This document shows, one piece after another, positions 7,850 through 18,100 of a DNA stretch of 42,912 nucleotides. Made by a program: the position numbers and the translations under genes. The notes under the pieces are model-generated. The model had not been told where the DNA came from. It did no database searches and saw nothing but the letters and a program-made list of their open reading frames with translations. The DNA lies in contig NZ_JADEXU010000063.1 of the NCBI RefSeq assembly GCF_015206895.1, forward strand, positions 1 through 42,912. The letters run 5' to 3'. The stretch is from Nostoc sp. LEGE 12450 (GTDB taxonomy: Bacteria > Cyanobacteriota > Cyanobacteriia > Cyanobacteriales > Nostocaceae). Position 1 is the stretch's first letter; the number at the start of each line of letters is the position of its first letter.

Positions 7850-10433
7850 TGCTTTGCTGCACTTTTACTGATGGGAATATTCTTGTTGCAGAACCAACTG
7901 AAGAACAAGGGTTAGTAGCCAAAAAGCTATTATGGCGTAGTTGATTAGGTATTGTTGCGACTAATTCGATGTTGCCTTTAGAATCTATTATCCAACCCTC
8001 AGCTTCCACAATTTTTGCAGTTTCTTTTGTTATGGACGACTGTGATTCATGCGGAAGTTTATCAAGTTCAAATGAGACAGAATCGCTTTCTAAAAAAGGC
8101 TGGCTATATAGCTGCTCATCAGAGTCAGGCGGTGGACTATTACTACTACGTATAGTTAATATATTTTTTACTAAACTTGACTGTGCTGATTGTGCAGCAC
8201 AGCCTGATGCTATTTTATGAGATTCTTGAATGATTTTTGGAATTGCTATAGTACCACCGATAGGATCTCTATTCGTCAAATCAATTTGAACTGTACCATC
8301 AATTCCCAATTGCGAAGTTGCGGTGATAAAGCTATTGGGAGAGAAAAAGAATCCAAGAGTATCAATGTTAATATTACCACCACGCCCCTCAAATGCATTC
8401 GCTGAGATGCTGCTATTCTCTGAACCAATTAGGAAAATTGTGTTTATATTAATATTGCCGCCGTTGCCACTACCAGTTGGGACAAAGCTGTAGGGAAAGT
8501 CGATACCTAAAAGACGATAAGCCACCTGCGAATTACTGGCACTAGCACTGATAATGCTGTCAACTAATTGCACTTGACTTGCCTGTATAAAAATATTTCC
8601 TCCGTCTGCCAATGAGGTTGCAGCACTAATGGAAGAATTATTCTTCATAGAAACTATATTTGCATCAATATCTACCTTACCTGCCGTACCAGTACCTAAA
8701 TTACTTACGGTAATTGAACCTTTAGATAGAGATAATCGTTCAGTTTTTATTTTTATACTTCTAGCTGCTCCACTTACCTTTGAAGATAGTCCTAAAACCT
8801 GTTGTATTAAAACAGGGGGAGATACTGCGTATGACGATATTCCAGATAGAAATTCATAAGAGAAATCTTTTGTATTGACAGGTGTTGTAATACTGATCAA
8901 ATTAGGGGCTTCAATTGTGATATCTCCAGCATTACCGCTAGAAAAAGTATAAGAAGCAATAATACCTCCGTTGTCTAATATAATTTCAGGCGAGATAATT
9001 TTCAAATTCCCGGAATTTCCAGTTTTATAAGCTCCTACAGCTACTTGACTTGGGGAAGAAAGAATAGGATTAAACCCACTCAATTCAACACCACGAGCTG
9101 CATTAATGAGCAATTCCCCACCTGTACCAGTACCAAAAGTTCCAGACGTTATAGTACCTCCATTTAAAGCATTTAATTGACCTGTATTAATTGTGATATT
9201 TCCACTTGTACCAGCACTAAAAGTATATGAACCAACGCCACTAGCAATGCTAGCAGTGGTAGGGTTAATAAAGGAAAATCCTTTGATTTCTATAGATTCA
9301 GAAGCATTAAGAAGTATGTTGCTAGCGCTTGCTTGTGTAAACGTCTTGCTATTTATAGCTGCTCCATCTTCAAAGCTCAAACGCTTAGTTGAAACTACAA
9401 CATCACCTACACTTTCTCCCAAAGTTTCTATTTCAATTCCACTAGGGATCATTCCATCCGTAGAGGTACCGCTTAATTGAAGTAAATTTGAAGCCTGTAT
9501 ACTTATACCACTTCCGGCTTGAGTGTCTTGATTTTGAATCAACGCAACCGATCCTTCAGTCAGAAAAATTTGTTTTCCTACTAGTTGAACGGCACTATTC
9601 CCAGAGCCGCTAGCATCTACCAATGCTCGTTTAGACAATTCGATATTTTGAAAGTTTTCTAATCCTGCATATCCGAATACCCAACCAGAAGTTGTCGGAT
9701 TTAAGGTAACTATTCCATTACCAACGCTACCAAGTTCTACCCGCCCTCCTGGTGCTGTCAAATTGCCTCCTTCTAAAGCAATGTTACCCCCTATCAAGGC
9801 TAAGGTTTTCTGCGGTAAAACCCGCAGACCATTGTCGCTAGCACCTGCCTTTGAAATGGGTGAAAACAAGGAAGAAAGACCCAAAGTATGACCTGAACCT
9901 TGTACACGGATCTCACCACTATTGCTTTCTAAGTTCAAACCTATGGGTGCGCTTACAGTTAAAAGAGGAGTAGTTTGAGTCTCAATCGTACTAAACTCCG
10001 TTTCATTAGCAAATTTCAAGCTACTCGCTGTACTTGCTAAAAAAGAACCACCAATGTTCAAGCTGGCATTGGAACCAAAAATAATACCATTGGGATTAAT
10101 CAGAAAAAAATTAGCTGCACCATTAGCTCGAAGTAATCCATCAATGTTAGAAACAGACTTACCTGTTACTCGACTAACAATGTTTTGAATGTCTCCCCCA
10201 TTGTTGAAGTAAGCTGCGCTCCCAGTGGGAATAGAAAACTGGTCAAAGCTATGGAAGAGATTGCTACCTGCTTTAGTTCCTCCATTGATAATACTAATAT
10301 CACCATCAATAATAATCCTGGAATTGATGGGTAGAGTTGAGTCTGGGATAATTTGTGCTTTTACTACTTCAGAAGTCAACAAGCAAGCCATTGTACTTAC
10401 TTGTATAAGTTTAGTGAAGCTGTATATTTTCAT
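7842..10433 (-). CDS. Filamentous haemagglutinin-type TPS exoprotein
   Basis: The 863-aa product has a signal peptide (about 1-26, cleavage near VKA-Q) and a two-partner-secretion domain (about 28-150) with the hallmark NPNGI motif at 113-117. A long beta-helix of Gly/Asn/Ser-rich repeats follows (GNI, GGxI patterns), then a Pro/Ser-rich tail. Such proteins are exported across the outer membrane by a TpsB/FhaC-type partner, and no such partner gene is present in this window. The methyltransferase gene ends 33 bp upstream and the CHAT gene overlaps downstream, so the three look co-transcribed. At 863 aa it is short beside classical haemagglutinins but usual for cyanobacterial relatives. Confidence 0.9.
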   Translation of the reverse strand: MKIYSFTKLIQVSTMACLLTSEVVKAQIIPDSTLPINSRIIIDGDISIINGGTKAGSNLFHSFDQFSIPTGSAAYFNNGGDIQNIVSRVTGKSVSNIDGLLRANGAANFFLINPNGIIFGSNASLNIGGSFLASTASSLKFANETEFSTIETQTTPLLTVSAPIGLNLESNSGEIRVQGSGHTLGLSSLFSPISKAGASDNGLRVLPQKTLALIGGNIALEGGNLTAPGGRVELGSVGNGIVTLNPTTSGWVFGYAGLENFQNIELSKRALVDASGSGNSAVQLVGKQIFLTEGSVALIQNQDTQAGSGISIQASNLLQLSGTSTDGMIPSGIEIETLGESVGDVVVSTKRLSFEDGAAINSKTFTQASASNILLNASESIEIKGFSFINPTTASIASGVGSYTFSAGTSGNITINTGQLNALNGGTITSGTFGTGTGGELLINAARGVELSGFNPILSSPSQVAVGAYKTGNSGNLKIISPEIILDNGGIIASYTFSSGNAGDITIEAPNLISITTPVNTKDFSYEFLSGISSYAVSPPVLIQQVLGLSSKVSGAARSIKIKTERLSLSKGSITVSNLGTGTAGKVDIDANIVSMKNNSSISAATSLADGGNIFIQASQVQLVDSIISASASNSQVAYRLLGIDFPYSFVPTGSGNGGNININTIFLIGSENSSISANAFEGRGGNINIDTLGFFFSPNSFITATSQLGIDGTVQIDLTNRDPIGGTIAIPKIIQESHKIASGCAAQSAQSSLVKNILTIRSSNSPPPDSDEQLYSQPFLESDSVSFELDKLPHESQSSITKETAKIVEAEGWIIDSKGNIELVATIPNQLRHNSFLATNPCSSVGSATRIFPSVKVQQSSD

Positions 10434-10466
10434 GAAATTAGATAGATTTTATGTTGTAATTTCAAA

Positions 10467-11327
10467 CTATGGAGAAGATACTTGGAAAGATAAGATCATG
10501 TATTGTAGTAATCCACGACGACTAAGCCTTTCTAATCCTTTAGTTGCTCGGTAAGTTTCCTCATCTCCTTCTCCCCGCATTAATGAGTTAACTACTGGGT
10601 AAGTTGGTAGAGTATTACGAGTAATATTCTCTGTTTGAACTAGCTCAAAACCTGTAGCTTTAGCTAATTCTTTGTATTCAATAAGAGGACAAAAATTAAC
10701 TGGACGAGAGCCATAAGTACGAATAACAAGAGTTTTAGTAGCTTTCTCTATTAATTTCCAGGTTCGGTAAAAAGCCTGGATAGGAATAAAATCACAAATA
10801 GTTAATCTTCCTCCTAGATGTAAAATTCGCCTTGCTTCCCTAAAGAAATGCTCACGGCTAGAGAATGCAAAAATAGACTCAACTGCCAAAACTACATCAA
10901 AATAATCATCGGAAAATGGTAATTGGCAAGCATCAGCCTTAAGAAATTTTATATGATTATTCGGTAGCGCGTGTACTGTTCTCTCGGCTCTAAGAAGCTG
11001 TTCATTGTTAATATTTATTCCAACTAAATTCATATTGGAAAAACGCTCATTGAGACTAGCAATTGTTCCTCCAAATCCACAGCCTACATCAAGAATGCTT
11101 AAACCATGTTGTATTTGTGCAACGTCAGTAATAAGATGAGATAAGTTCTCTGCTGCTATAGCAAAATCTGCAATTGAACCATCAGCTTTAGTTGGATCAG
11201 ACCAATAACCCCAATGTAAATGCCGACCAAAAGCTAATAATGCATCAGCATCCCCTTCAGAAAACTTTTGTGTCAAACTATCAAAATAAGGCACGCTAAT
11301 TGAATGATTACTAATGTCGGGACTCAA
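10467..11327 (-). CDS. Class I SAM-dependent methyltransferase
   Basis: The product (286 aa) has the Rossmann-fold SAM-binding motif LDVGCGFGG (about residues 78-86), an acidic strand end after motif II (NLVGININ), and a DACQLPF loop binding the adenine side. The N-terminal HWGYW motif is shared with gamma-tocopherol and sugar or small-molecule O/N-methyltransferases. The substrate cannot be told. The chosen TTG start is preceded by AAGGGG about 8 nt away; no other start keeps the N-terminal motif. It is the first gene of the - strand trio with the TPS exoprotein and CHAT gene. It could equally serve the NRPS locus several kb away. Confidence 0.82.
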   Translation of the reverse strand: MSPDISNHSISVPYFDSLTQKFSEGDADALLAFGRHLHWGYWSDPTKADGSIADFAIAAENLSHLITDVAQIQHGLSILDVGCGFGGTIASLNERFSNMNLVGININNEQLLRAERTVHALPNNHIKFLKADACQLPFSDDYFDVVLAVESIFAFSSREHFFREARRILHLGGRLTICDFIPIQAFYRTWKLIEKATKTLVIRTYGSRPVNFCPLIEYKELAKATGFELVQTENITRNTLPTYPVVNSLMRGEGDEETYRATKGLERLSRRGLLQYMILSFQVSSP

Positions 11328-11911
11328 AACTTTTCCCCTTTACTATGAATCTGTATTTTGGCATCTGTTACATTGTATAAAAAAACTTATTTTTATAGAT
11401 TGCTTATTATTGGTGATAGCAGAGCAGGCGTATCATGTTAGAAAAATATTTTAAATGATTCTCATACCAAGCTGCGGAGCTTTGTTTGCTTTACTAGTGT
11501 ACTTTTCATTTTTTAGCAAGCTGAGAATTGATTCTATCTCTCAGAAAAAAGTAATATTTGATACTATTCCTTCTTCAAAACGAAAAATCAAGGGTTTTGA
11601 CTATTTCGCAGTGAGGGAATAAATAATTACATATAAACTCTCATGAGAGAAAAGCTTTTTTCCAGTGAAGATCGGGATGATAATATTGAACTTAAGGTGT
11701 AGGGCATCTGTGAAAAAAGCCTAAAAAAAGTGCATTTTGTCAATCAGCTAAAATACTCAAGATATTTTAGCAATAATGACAATAGTAGCTGGGTGGGGGA
11801 AGGAGGCGAGTGTCAGACTTAGGCGTGGTTAAATATCTCCGAAAGCCAGCTACTAAGTTGGATTTATTACCTTGGACTGCAAAGGTGCAGACACTTGTGC
11901 AATCAATCTAA

Positions 11912-11944
11912 GCTCTCACAAGTGGCCCCTTTGAGAGCATTTTT
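11912..11944 (+). terminator. Candidate intrinsic terminator
   Basis: GCTCTCA (11912-11918) pairs with TGAGAGC (11932-11938) around a 13-nt loop, followed by ATTTTT. No + strand protein gene precedes it, so if active it ends a non-coding transcript. Confidence 0.45.
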
Positions 11945-12146
11945 GTGCTTTGCAAGGGTGCGATGGCGTAACCGCCCGCCAGAGGCGATCGCAAAACAGG
12001 TATTTGACCAACGAGGAGAGCGATAAGTCTGACGGTATAGCTACGCTTACCGCTTACGGCTGGAACAGAAGGAGAACAAGCATTTTAGGAAGGTGGAAGG
12101 CTTTGAAGTAGTTGCGCGAGGGGCTGTGATGGGCTTACGCCCCGCC

Positions 12147-12280
12147 GGATACTGTTGGCGAATATAATACATAGTTGTGTTTTCAAGTATTACTTAAGCT
12201 CAAACCTCCAATCTGTCGTTGCGGCTTTTAGTTGTAACACTTTTGTTTATGCGTTTGTAACACTTTCGCCAACAGTATCC
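12147..12280. repeat. 134-bp element with 16-bp terminal inverted repeats
   Basis: GGATACTGTTGGCGAA (12147-12162) is repeated perfectly in inverse orientation at 12265-12280. Just inside the right end, a 12-bp direct repeat, TTGTAACACTTT, occurs at 12232-12243 and 12255-12266, 23 bp apart. No gene is inside. The form suggests a MITE-like element or a transposon end remnant. Both ends run into HIP1-rich GC-rich sequence. Confidence 0.5.
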
Positions 12281-12372
12281 CGCCGGAGGCGATCGCAGCC
12301 TGTACTATTCTGTAGATAGAACATTTGAGCCTTGCCTTAAATTATGGGCTATCGTCTTCAACGTATATAGAT

Positions 12373-13749
12373 ATGGAAACAGCAGATGTAATTGTGATTG
12401 GAAGCGGTCAGGGCGGAATTCCACTTGCAGCTGACTTTGCATCATCAGGTCGAAACGTCGTTCTATTTGAGCGCGATGCATTGGGAGGCAGTTGCATAAA
12501 CTATGGTTGCACACCTTCTAAAGCCTTTCTAGCCTCTGCCCATGCCGCAGGTCGCGCTGCCCATGCGACAAAGTTAGGCATACACGCGCAGGTCGAGGTC
12601 GATTTTTCTGCGGTGATGGAGCGTGTACGTAGTATTCGCAGCCAGTTTAACCAGGGTATCAAGCGGCGACTGGAGAGTGCAGGGGTTCGAGTCATCTGCG
12701 CTGAAGCTGCTTTCACCGGAGAGCGAACTGTAAGTGGAGGAGGTATGACTGTGGAGGCTCCAATCGTTGTTATCAACACAGGAACATCCTCTACCATTCC
12801 TGACATTCCTGGTTTAGCTGGAACGCCTTATCTGACCAACCGAAATTTCTTTGATTTGCAGCAGATTCCGCCACGCTTGCTCGTGGTCGGCGGTGGCTAT
12901 ATTGCCCTGGAGTTAGGGCAGGGAATGGCACGTTTAGGGAGCCAAACTGAATTGATTGTGCGGGGCGATCGCTTGCTGGCTCAAGAAGAATCCGATGTCA
13001 GTGCTGTGCTTGCTGATGCTTTTGAGCAAGACGGAATTGGACTGCATTTCAATGTGACTGTTCAGCAGGTTGCTTATACCAACGGTGTGTTTACCCTAAC
13101 GCTGAACAATGGTGAAGTACTAGATGGAGAAGCATTGCTGATTGCGACTGGGCGCAAACCGAATACTCAGGCATTAAATTCTGCGGTGACAGGTGTTGAA
13201 TTAGATGCACAGGGTTTTATTAAAATCGACGAGCAATTTCAAACAACTTGCGCTGGGATTTATGCGATCGGAGACGCTGCCAAGCAGCCTGCTTTTACCC
13301 ATGTTTCTTGGGAAGACTATCGTCGCTTGAAAGCTATTCTGTGTGGCGAACACCGGACACGCAACGATCGGGTGTTAGGCTATGCCGTCTACACAGAGCC
13401 ACAAGTGGGTCGAGTGGGTATGACGTTAGAGCAGGCTCACAAACAGGGCATTACTGCCCGTGAAGTCACCCTGCCAATGGCTCATATTGCCCGTAGCATT
13501 GAGTGGGGGCACGATCTGGGTTTCTACCGCATGGTGATCGACACCCAGACGAATTTGATTTTAGGAGCAACGCTGGTTGGTTACGAAACGGCTGAACTGG
13601 TGCATGTCTTTTTGTCACTTATGGAAGCTAAAGCAACGTGGCAGGTACTTGAACAATCGGTTCACATTCACCCAACTTACGGTGAGGCACTGCCCAGTCT
13701 CGCAAGGCTACTGGTTGGAGATAATATGCCAACCTGTCCCAATATGTAA
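12373..13749 (+). CDS. Class I pyridine nucleotide-disulfide oxidoreductase
   Basis: The 458-aa flavoprotein belongs to the dihydrolipoamide dehydrogenase/glutathione reductase/mercuric reductase fold. It shows the FAD-binding GSGQGG (10-15), the redox-active disulfide CINYGC (Cys41, Cys46), the NAD(P)-binding VGGGYIALELG, a second FAD motif YAIGDA, and the C-terminal HPTYGE pair that acts as general base. It lacks the N-terminal metal-binding domain and C-terminal Cys pair of true MerA, so the substrate is open. ATG at 12373 is preferred because the fold begins there; a TTG 16 codons upstream would add only a non-conserved tail. It appears to be a single-gene unit with no obvious partner. 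Confidence 0.88.
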   Translation: METADVIVIGSGQGGIPLAADFASSGRNVVLFERDALGGSCINYGCTPSKAFLASAHAAGRAAHATKLGIHAQVEVDFSAVMERVRSIRSQFNQGIKRRLESAGVRVICAEAAFTGERTVSGGGMTVEAPIVVINTGTSSTIPDIPGLAGTPYLTNRNFFDLQQIPPRLLVVGGGYIALELGQGMARLGSQTELIVRGDRLLAQEESDVSAVLADAFEQDGIGLHFNVTVQQVAYTNGVFTLTLNNGEVLDGEALLIATGRKPNTQALNSAVTGVELDAQGFIKIDEQFQTTCAGIYAIGDAAKQPAFTHVSWEDYRRLKAILCGEHRTRNDRVLGYAVYTEPQVGRVGMTLEQAHKQGITAREVTLPMAHIARSIEWGHDLGFYRMVIDTQTNLILGATLVGYETAELVHVFLSLMEAKATWQVLEQSVHIHPTYGEALPSLARLLVGDNMPTCPNM

Positions 13750-13760
13750 TAAAGGAGCAA

Positions 13761-13937
13761 CTAATAACTACTAACTTGAAGATGGGCGATCGCTTCAAGA
13801 TATCTGCAAGGGGTCGTATATTGATCAGTGCAAAGACTCTCAGTGTCAAGATAACCCAGGCGAAATTCTAACAACGACTCTTGTACTCCAAATAAAGTCA
13901 TCCAAAATGCAATACTCACGGTCAAATAATCAAGCAT
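13761..13937 (-). CDS. Possible 58-aa protein or gene remnant
   Basis: A - strand frame begins at ATG 13937 and stops at TAG 13763-13761. It stays open for more than 20 codons upstream of that ATG. The peptide reads like real protein, with a hydrophobic stretch LTVSIAFWMTLF near the N-terminus, and a HIP1 octamer falls in the phase that encodes EAIAH, as it often does in cyanobacterial genes. There is no Shine-Dalgarno sequence and I do not recognise the family. It may be the 3' remnant of a larger gene. The rest of the 13750-14219 interval holds GAATTC-type repeats and a terminator-like hairpin. Confidence 0.25.
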   Translation of the reverse strand: MLDYLTVSIAFWMTLFGVQESLLEFRLGYLDTESLCTDQYTTPCRYLEAIAHLQVSSY

Positions 13938-14113
13938 TAGCCGTTGTTTTACCCGTGTGTTGAAGAGGGTATTTCTAGAATAAGCTGAAGTTGAATTCAG
14001 TTGTCAGAATTGAATTCAGGCTTTTGAAAACTGAAGTTTTTCTTGTTAACTGTGGTATTCGGCTGATTTTCGTTAAAGTATTCTTTTATCGGTGCAAAAT
14101 ATAAAAAGCAATG

Positions 14114-14142
14114 AAAAACCCCAACCTGTTTAAAGGATGGGG
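14114..14142 (-). terminator. Terminator-like hairpin, - strand
   Basis: CCCCAACC (14119-14126) and GGATGGGG (14135-14142) form an imperfect stem. Read on the - strand, the GGGG arm is followed by TTTTT (14118-14114). It could end - strand transcripts that read through from the NRPS locus across the 14220-15167 gene. Confidence 0.35.
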
Positions 14143-14219
14143 GCATAAATAAAAACTCTATACTTCATGATGACACAACTCAATATTTGTTCAACTGCTG
14201 TCAGCCTAGAGGTGGGGCA

Positions 14220-15167
14220 ATGAACAGACCACCATCTACACGCAAGAAAATTACCCCTGCGACATCTGAGGAACCAAAGCTAGCAACTGACCCTGCTCAG
14301 GAAAATACTTCTTTGCACGAAAATCCAGGGGGAGCAACTATCACGGTGACGGCTGTTGAAGTAAGAGAGTTGACCGACCAAGAACAAAGCTTACGCTTGC
14401 AATTGGAACGTCAGGTAGAAAGGGCATTTTTGTCAGCAGGTCAGGCGCTGATGGAGTTAAGAGACAGACGGCTATACCGTTCCACGCACCAGACTTTTGA
14501 AGAATACTGCCGCGATCGCTTTAATTATAGTCGTGACGCGGCTTACTTGAAGATTTCAGCTACTGTGGTTTATGAAAATCTTCAAAAGTTTTTGCCGACC
14601 ATTGGTCGGCAAATTCCAATGCCGACCAACGAACGACAACTGCGCTTTTTGGCGAAAGCCGAGTTGGAACCGGCTGTGCAAGCGGATGTCTGGCAGCAGG
14701 CAGTAGAGCAAGCTGGTAATAAGATTCCATCCGGTCGGATCGTGAAAGACGTAGTGGACAGGATACGCGAAAGTCCGAAAGTACCCAATCCTTACAATAT
14801 TGGTGAAATATGCATTCTTGTGCCCAAAGATAACCCAGACTTGAGAGGTAAAGCAGGTTATTGGGGCGTGGTAACTCATGTTGGAGACTATAGCTGTACA
14901 GTCCAGACATGGGACGGCGACTACACCGTAAAAATCGAACACCTGAAATCACTGGAATTGCTTGATGAAGATTGCCAATTCATGCAGCAGCTATGTGTGA
15001 GGTTACGGCAGTTGCATCAAGTGGCCAGCCGTGACTCTTCTGTGGATTGGCTGTTGCAGGGGTTGGGTAAGCAAGCCAAACCTTATCTGTCATCCTTGCA
15101 GGCAAAGCTGCTGGCGGCTGTTGAGAGAGAGTACAAGCTGGTTTGGAAGCAGCCAAAGCAAAATTGA
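14220..15167 (+). CDS. Cyanobacterial plasmid-type protein, unknown function
   Basis: The product (315 aa) has a low-complexity Thr/Pro/Glu-rich N-terminus (about 1-45). A helical region follows (about 55-130), with GQALMELRDRRLY and TFEEYCRDRF segments seen in cyanobacterial phage- and plasmid-type proteins that resemble ParB- or DUF3102-like DNA-associated proteins. A central region (about 180-240) looks like a small beta barrel (GYWGVVTHVGDYSCTVQ), and the C-terminus is helical. ATG at 14220 is chosen because AGAGGTGGGG lies just upstream; the TTG 11 codons earlier has no such site. It converges with the NRPS locus at a distance of 16 bp. A DNA-binding role is a guess. Confidence 0.65.
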   Translation: MNRPPSTRKKITPATSEEPKLATDPAQENTSLHENPGGATITVTAVEVRELTDQEQSLRLQLERQVERAFLSAGQALMELRDRRLYRSTHQTFEEYCRDRFNYSRDAAYLKISATVVYENLQKFLPTIGRQIPMPTNERQLRFLAKAELEPAVQADVWQQAVEQAGNKIPSGRIVKDVVDRIRESPKVPNPYNIGEICILVPKDNPDLRGKAGYWGVVTHVGDYSCTVQTWDGDYTVKIEHLKSLELLDEDCQFMQQLCVRLRQLHQVASRDSSVDWLLQGLGKQAKPYLSSLQAKLLAAVEREYKLVWKQPKQN

Positions 15168-15183
15168 TTCTTAATGTAAAAAT

Positions 15184-18100
15184 TCAATCTAGTGCCTGAA
15201 TCTTTTTTTTAAGTTTTACGCTCTCTTCGTTTAAGGAAGATAACTTAATCCGCCGACTTTCACGCGATAGTGGTACTAAAACTGGGGCAAGACTTTGAGC
15301 ATTGCTTTCTTTAAAGCTTTCCACCAGCTTAGATAATTCTGCAATTGTCGATGCCTCAAATACACTACGCAAAGGTAACTCCACGTGTAAGGTGTCGCGC
15401 ACTCTAGAGACAAGCTGAGTTGCTAGTAATGAATGACCACCTAATTCAAAGAAATTGTCATAAATTCCTACGCGCTTGAGTCCTAAAACCTCAGCAAAAA
15501 TTTTCACCAGCACTTGTTCAACAGGAGTCCGAGGTGCGATGTAATTTTCAGGCAATTGGGGCTTGATTCCATTATGGAATGCTCTTAAGGCGCGGCGATT
15601 GACTTTACCATTAGCTGTTAGAGGTAAAGACTCCAATACTACAAAAGCTGATGGCATCATGTACTCAGGCAGTTTTTGTGCTATGTAAGTCTGCAACTGC
15701 GGCACTAACTTACGCACTGTTTTGGTTTGTAGGGGATTATTGCCGTAAGATTGCCAGGGACGAGAGAGAGTTGTGCTATGGGGAAAAATAGTTCTTTTAC
15801 CTACTTCATCTTGTCGTACAAAAACTACATCATAATGTCCTTCAGTACTTGAATGTGACCATGTAATATCAAGGCTATAAGGTACGTTCAGCACATAGAA
15901 ATCTTCTGGATCTACTCCGAAATTTTCTAGTTCTTGCAAAGCTTTACGTATTTGACCTACAGTTTTAAAACTTTCTACGTCTGTTAGCCATTCTGCTGTT
16001 TTAACTGCTGACATTACCCGCGCATTAGGTACATTGATAATGTTTAATATTTTTGGTTGATTCTCAATTAATAACTGACGCACTGCTGAGACTGTGAGAT
16101 TATCTTCAGACCAGTTCAGCACTGAATATTTTCCAGTATTACTAACAATTTTGGCACTAATATGAAGAATCACATTGTAACGAAACTCAGTTAATTCATT
16201 GTGATGTTTACCCCGCATCAGTTGAATCTGTACATGATTAATTTGCGGAAAGAGTTGCTCGATTGCAGTAAAAAAATCTGGGTCAATAACTAACTCTGTT
16301 TCTTGAAATATTTGCCTTTGTACCCGTTGTTGCAACTCGAAGCAGGTAAGGGAAGGTTCAGCTTGATACAGTTGAACTGACGCATGGAAAGCTTGCAAGA
16401 GTGGCAAACTACGCACATCCCCTATGAAGATAAAGCCACCTGGAGCAGTTGCTTGTACAGCACCTTCTAATACACTAATCAGATAATCAATAGTAGGAAA
16501 ATATTGTACAACCGAGTTCAGAATTACTGCATCAAAAGCTGCTGTTTCTACTTTCTCGAAGTCAGTAGCCATTTGCTGATACAGTGTTACCTGCGGCATT
16601 TCTTGTTTTTGTAGCTGTTGCTGAATGCAGTTAAGTGAAACTGAGGAAAAGTCTGTTCCCCAATATTTAGTGCAGTGAGGTGCAATTCTAAACAGAATCA
16701 AACCTGTCCCACAACCAATTTCTAACACTCGTTTGGGTTGCAAAGCCAAAATCTGCTCGACTTGGTTATCCACCCACTCACACATCTGCTCTGCTGGAAT
16801 AGGCTGATTTGTGTAACTACTATTCCAGCCGACAAAATTGAATGTAGGATCTGAATCAGTAGATTGATTATAAGTTTCGTTATACAGCATCTGCCATTGC
16901 AAAACCTGCTCATTCTGCAATTGCATTAATTCCAAATTCTCCTGTTCGTTACTGTATTCAGTTTTTGGTACTACATAAGCTACTAGGCGCTTTTCCTGTT
17001 CATCCTCACTAGTTATTACTACAGTTTGCTGCACTGCTGGATGCTGACTCAGTACCGCTTCAATTTCTCCCAACTCAATACGATAGCCACGGATTTTTAC
17101 CTGCTCATCAAGGCGACCTAAAAATTCAATGTTGCCATCTACTCGATAGCGAACTAAATCACCTGTTTTATAAAGTCGCGCTTTTAAGTTATTAGTAAAA
17201 GAATGATAGATGAAAGATTCAGCAGTTAAGTCAGGATGGTTTAAATAACCTCGTGCTAACCCATCACCACTTATATATAACTCTCCCGAAACGCCAATAG
17301 GTACTGGTTGTAAATGTTTATCTAATATGTAAATTTTTGTATTGGCGATCGCATGACCAATTGCAGGTGCTAAATTACCTTTATTCTTAACAGAAATATG
17401 ACCAGAAGTTGTTACAACTGTATTCTCAGTTGGCCCGTAATTGTTAAATACTTGGAAAGAGTGAGAAGCTAAAGGATATTGATTTAGTTTGTCTCCACCT
17501 GTGAGTAATATTCGTAAAGCTGCGCTCTGAGGAAAATCTAATAACAGAGTTTTCTCTGCTAAAGGTGTTGGGATGAAAGAAATTGTTATTGCTTTTGATA
17601 CTAGCCAATCTCGGAGATAGTCAGGCGATCGCCTGGTTTGATCATCTACAAAATAAATGCTTGCCCCAGTACTCAGATAAGGCCAAATTTCCCAACCGCA
17701 AGCGTCAAAGGCAACTCCAGAAATCTGCGTTGCTCGATCAAGGAGTGAAACTGCAAACGCTTTTTGATGCCAAAATACTAAATTTAACAATCCTCTATGT
17801 TCAATTTTAACCCCTTTAGGTTTTCCAGTTGAGCCAGAGGTATAAATGATATAAGCGAGGTTATCCACTGTAACTTTACTAGTAAGATTATCTTCAATCT
17901 CTTGAGAAAGAATCTCCCAATCTTTATCTAAACAGATTATTTGCGAATTATAGTTTTTCAGGCGTTCAAGCCATCGCTCGTGAGTTAATAAAACTGAGAC
18001 TTGAGCATCTTCAAGTATAAAGTTTAAACGTTCAGATGGATAGCTTGGATCTAAAGGTACATAAGCTCCACCTGCTTTCACTATGCCCAACATCCCGATT

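Larger units (their letters stand above)
11328..12372. other. Gene-free stretch of about 1 kb
   Basis: No convincing protein gene is seen. The stretch holds the methyltransferase promoter region on the - strand, a candidate + strand terminator near 11.93 kb, a 134-bp inverted-repeat element near 12.2 kb, HIP1 octamers and several short hairpins. The segment from about 11770 to the terminator is G-rich then structured and could be a small RNA; this is speculative. Confidence 0.45.

Noticed and set aside
12373..13749. Mercuric reductase (merA)
   Set aside because: The fold and CxxxxC disulfide match the wider family, but the N-terminal metal-binding domain and C-terminal Cys pair of MerA are missing and no mer genes are near.
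14556..14952. Three overlapping - strand frames of 68-130 codons
   Set aside because: They lie wholly inside the well-supported + strand gene at 14220-15167 and have no ribosome binding sites or recognisable motifs.
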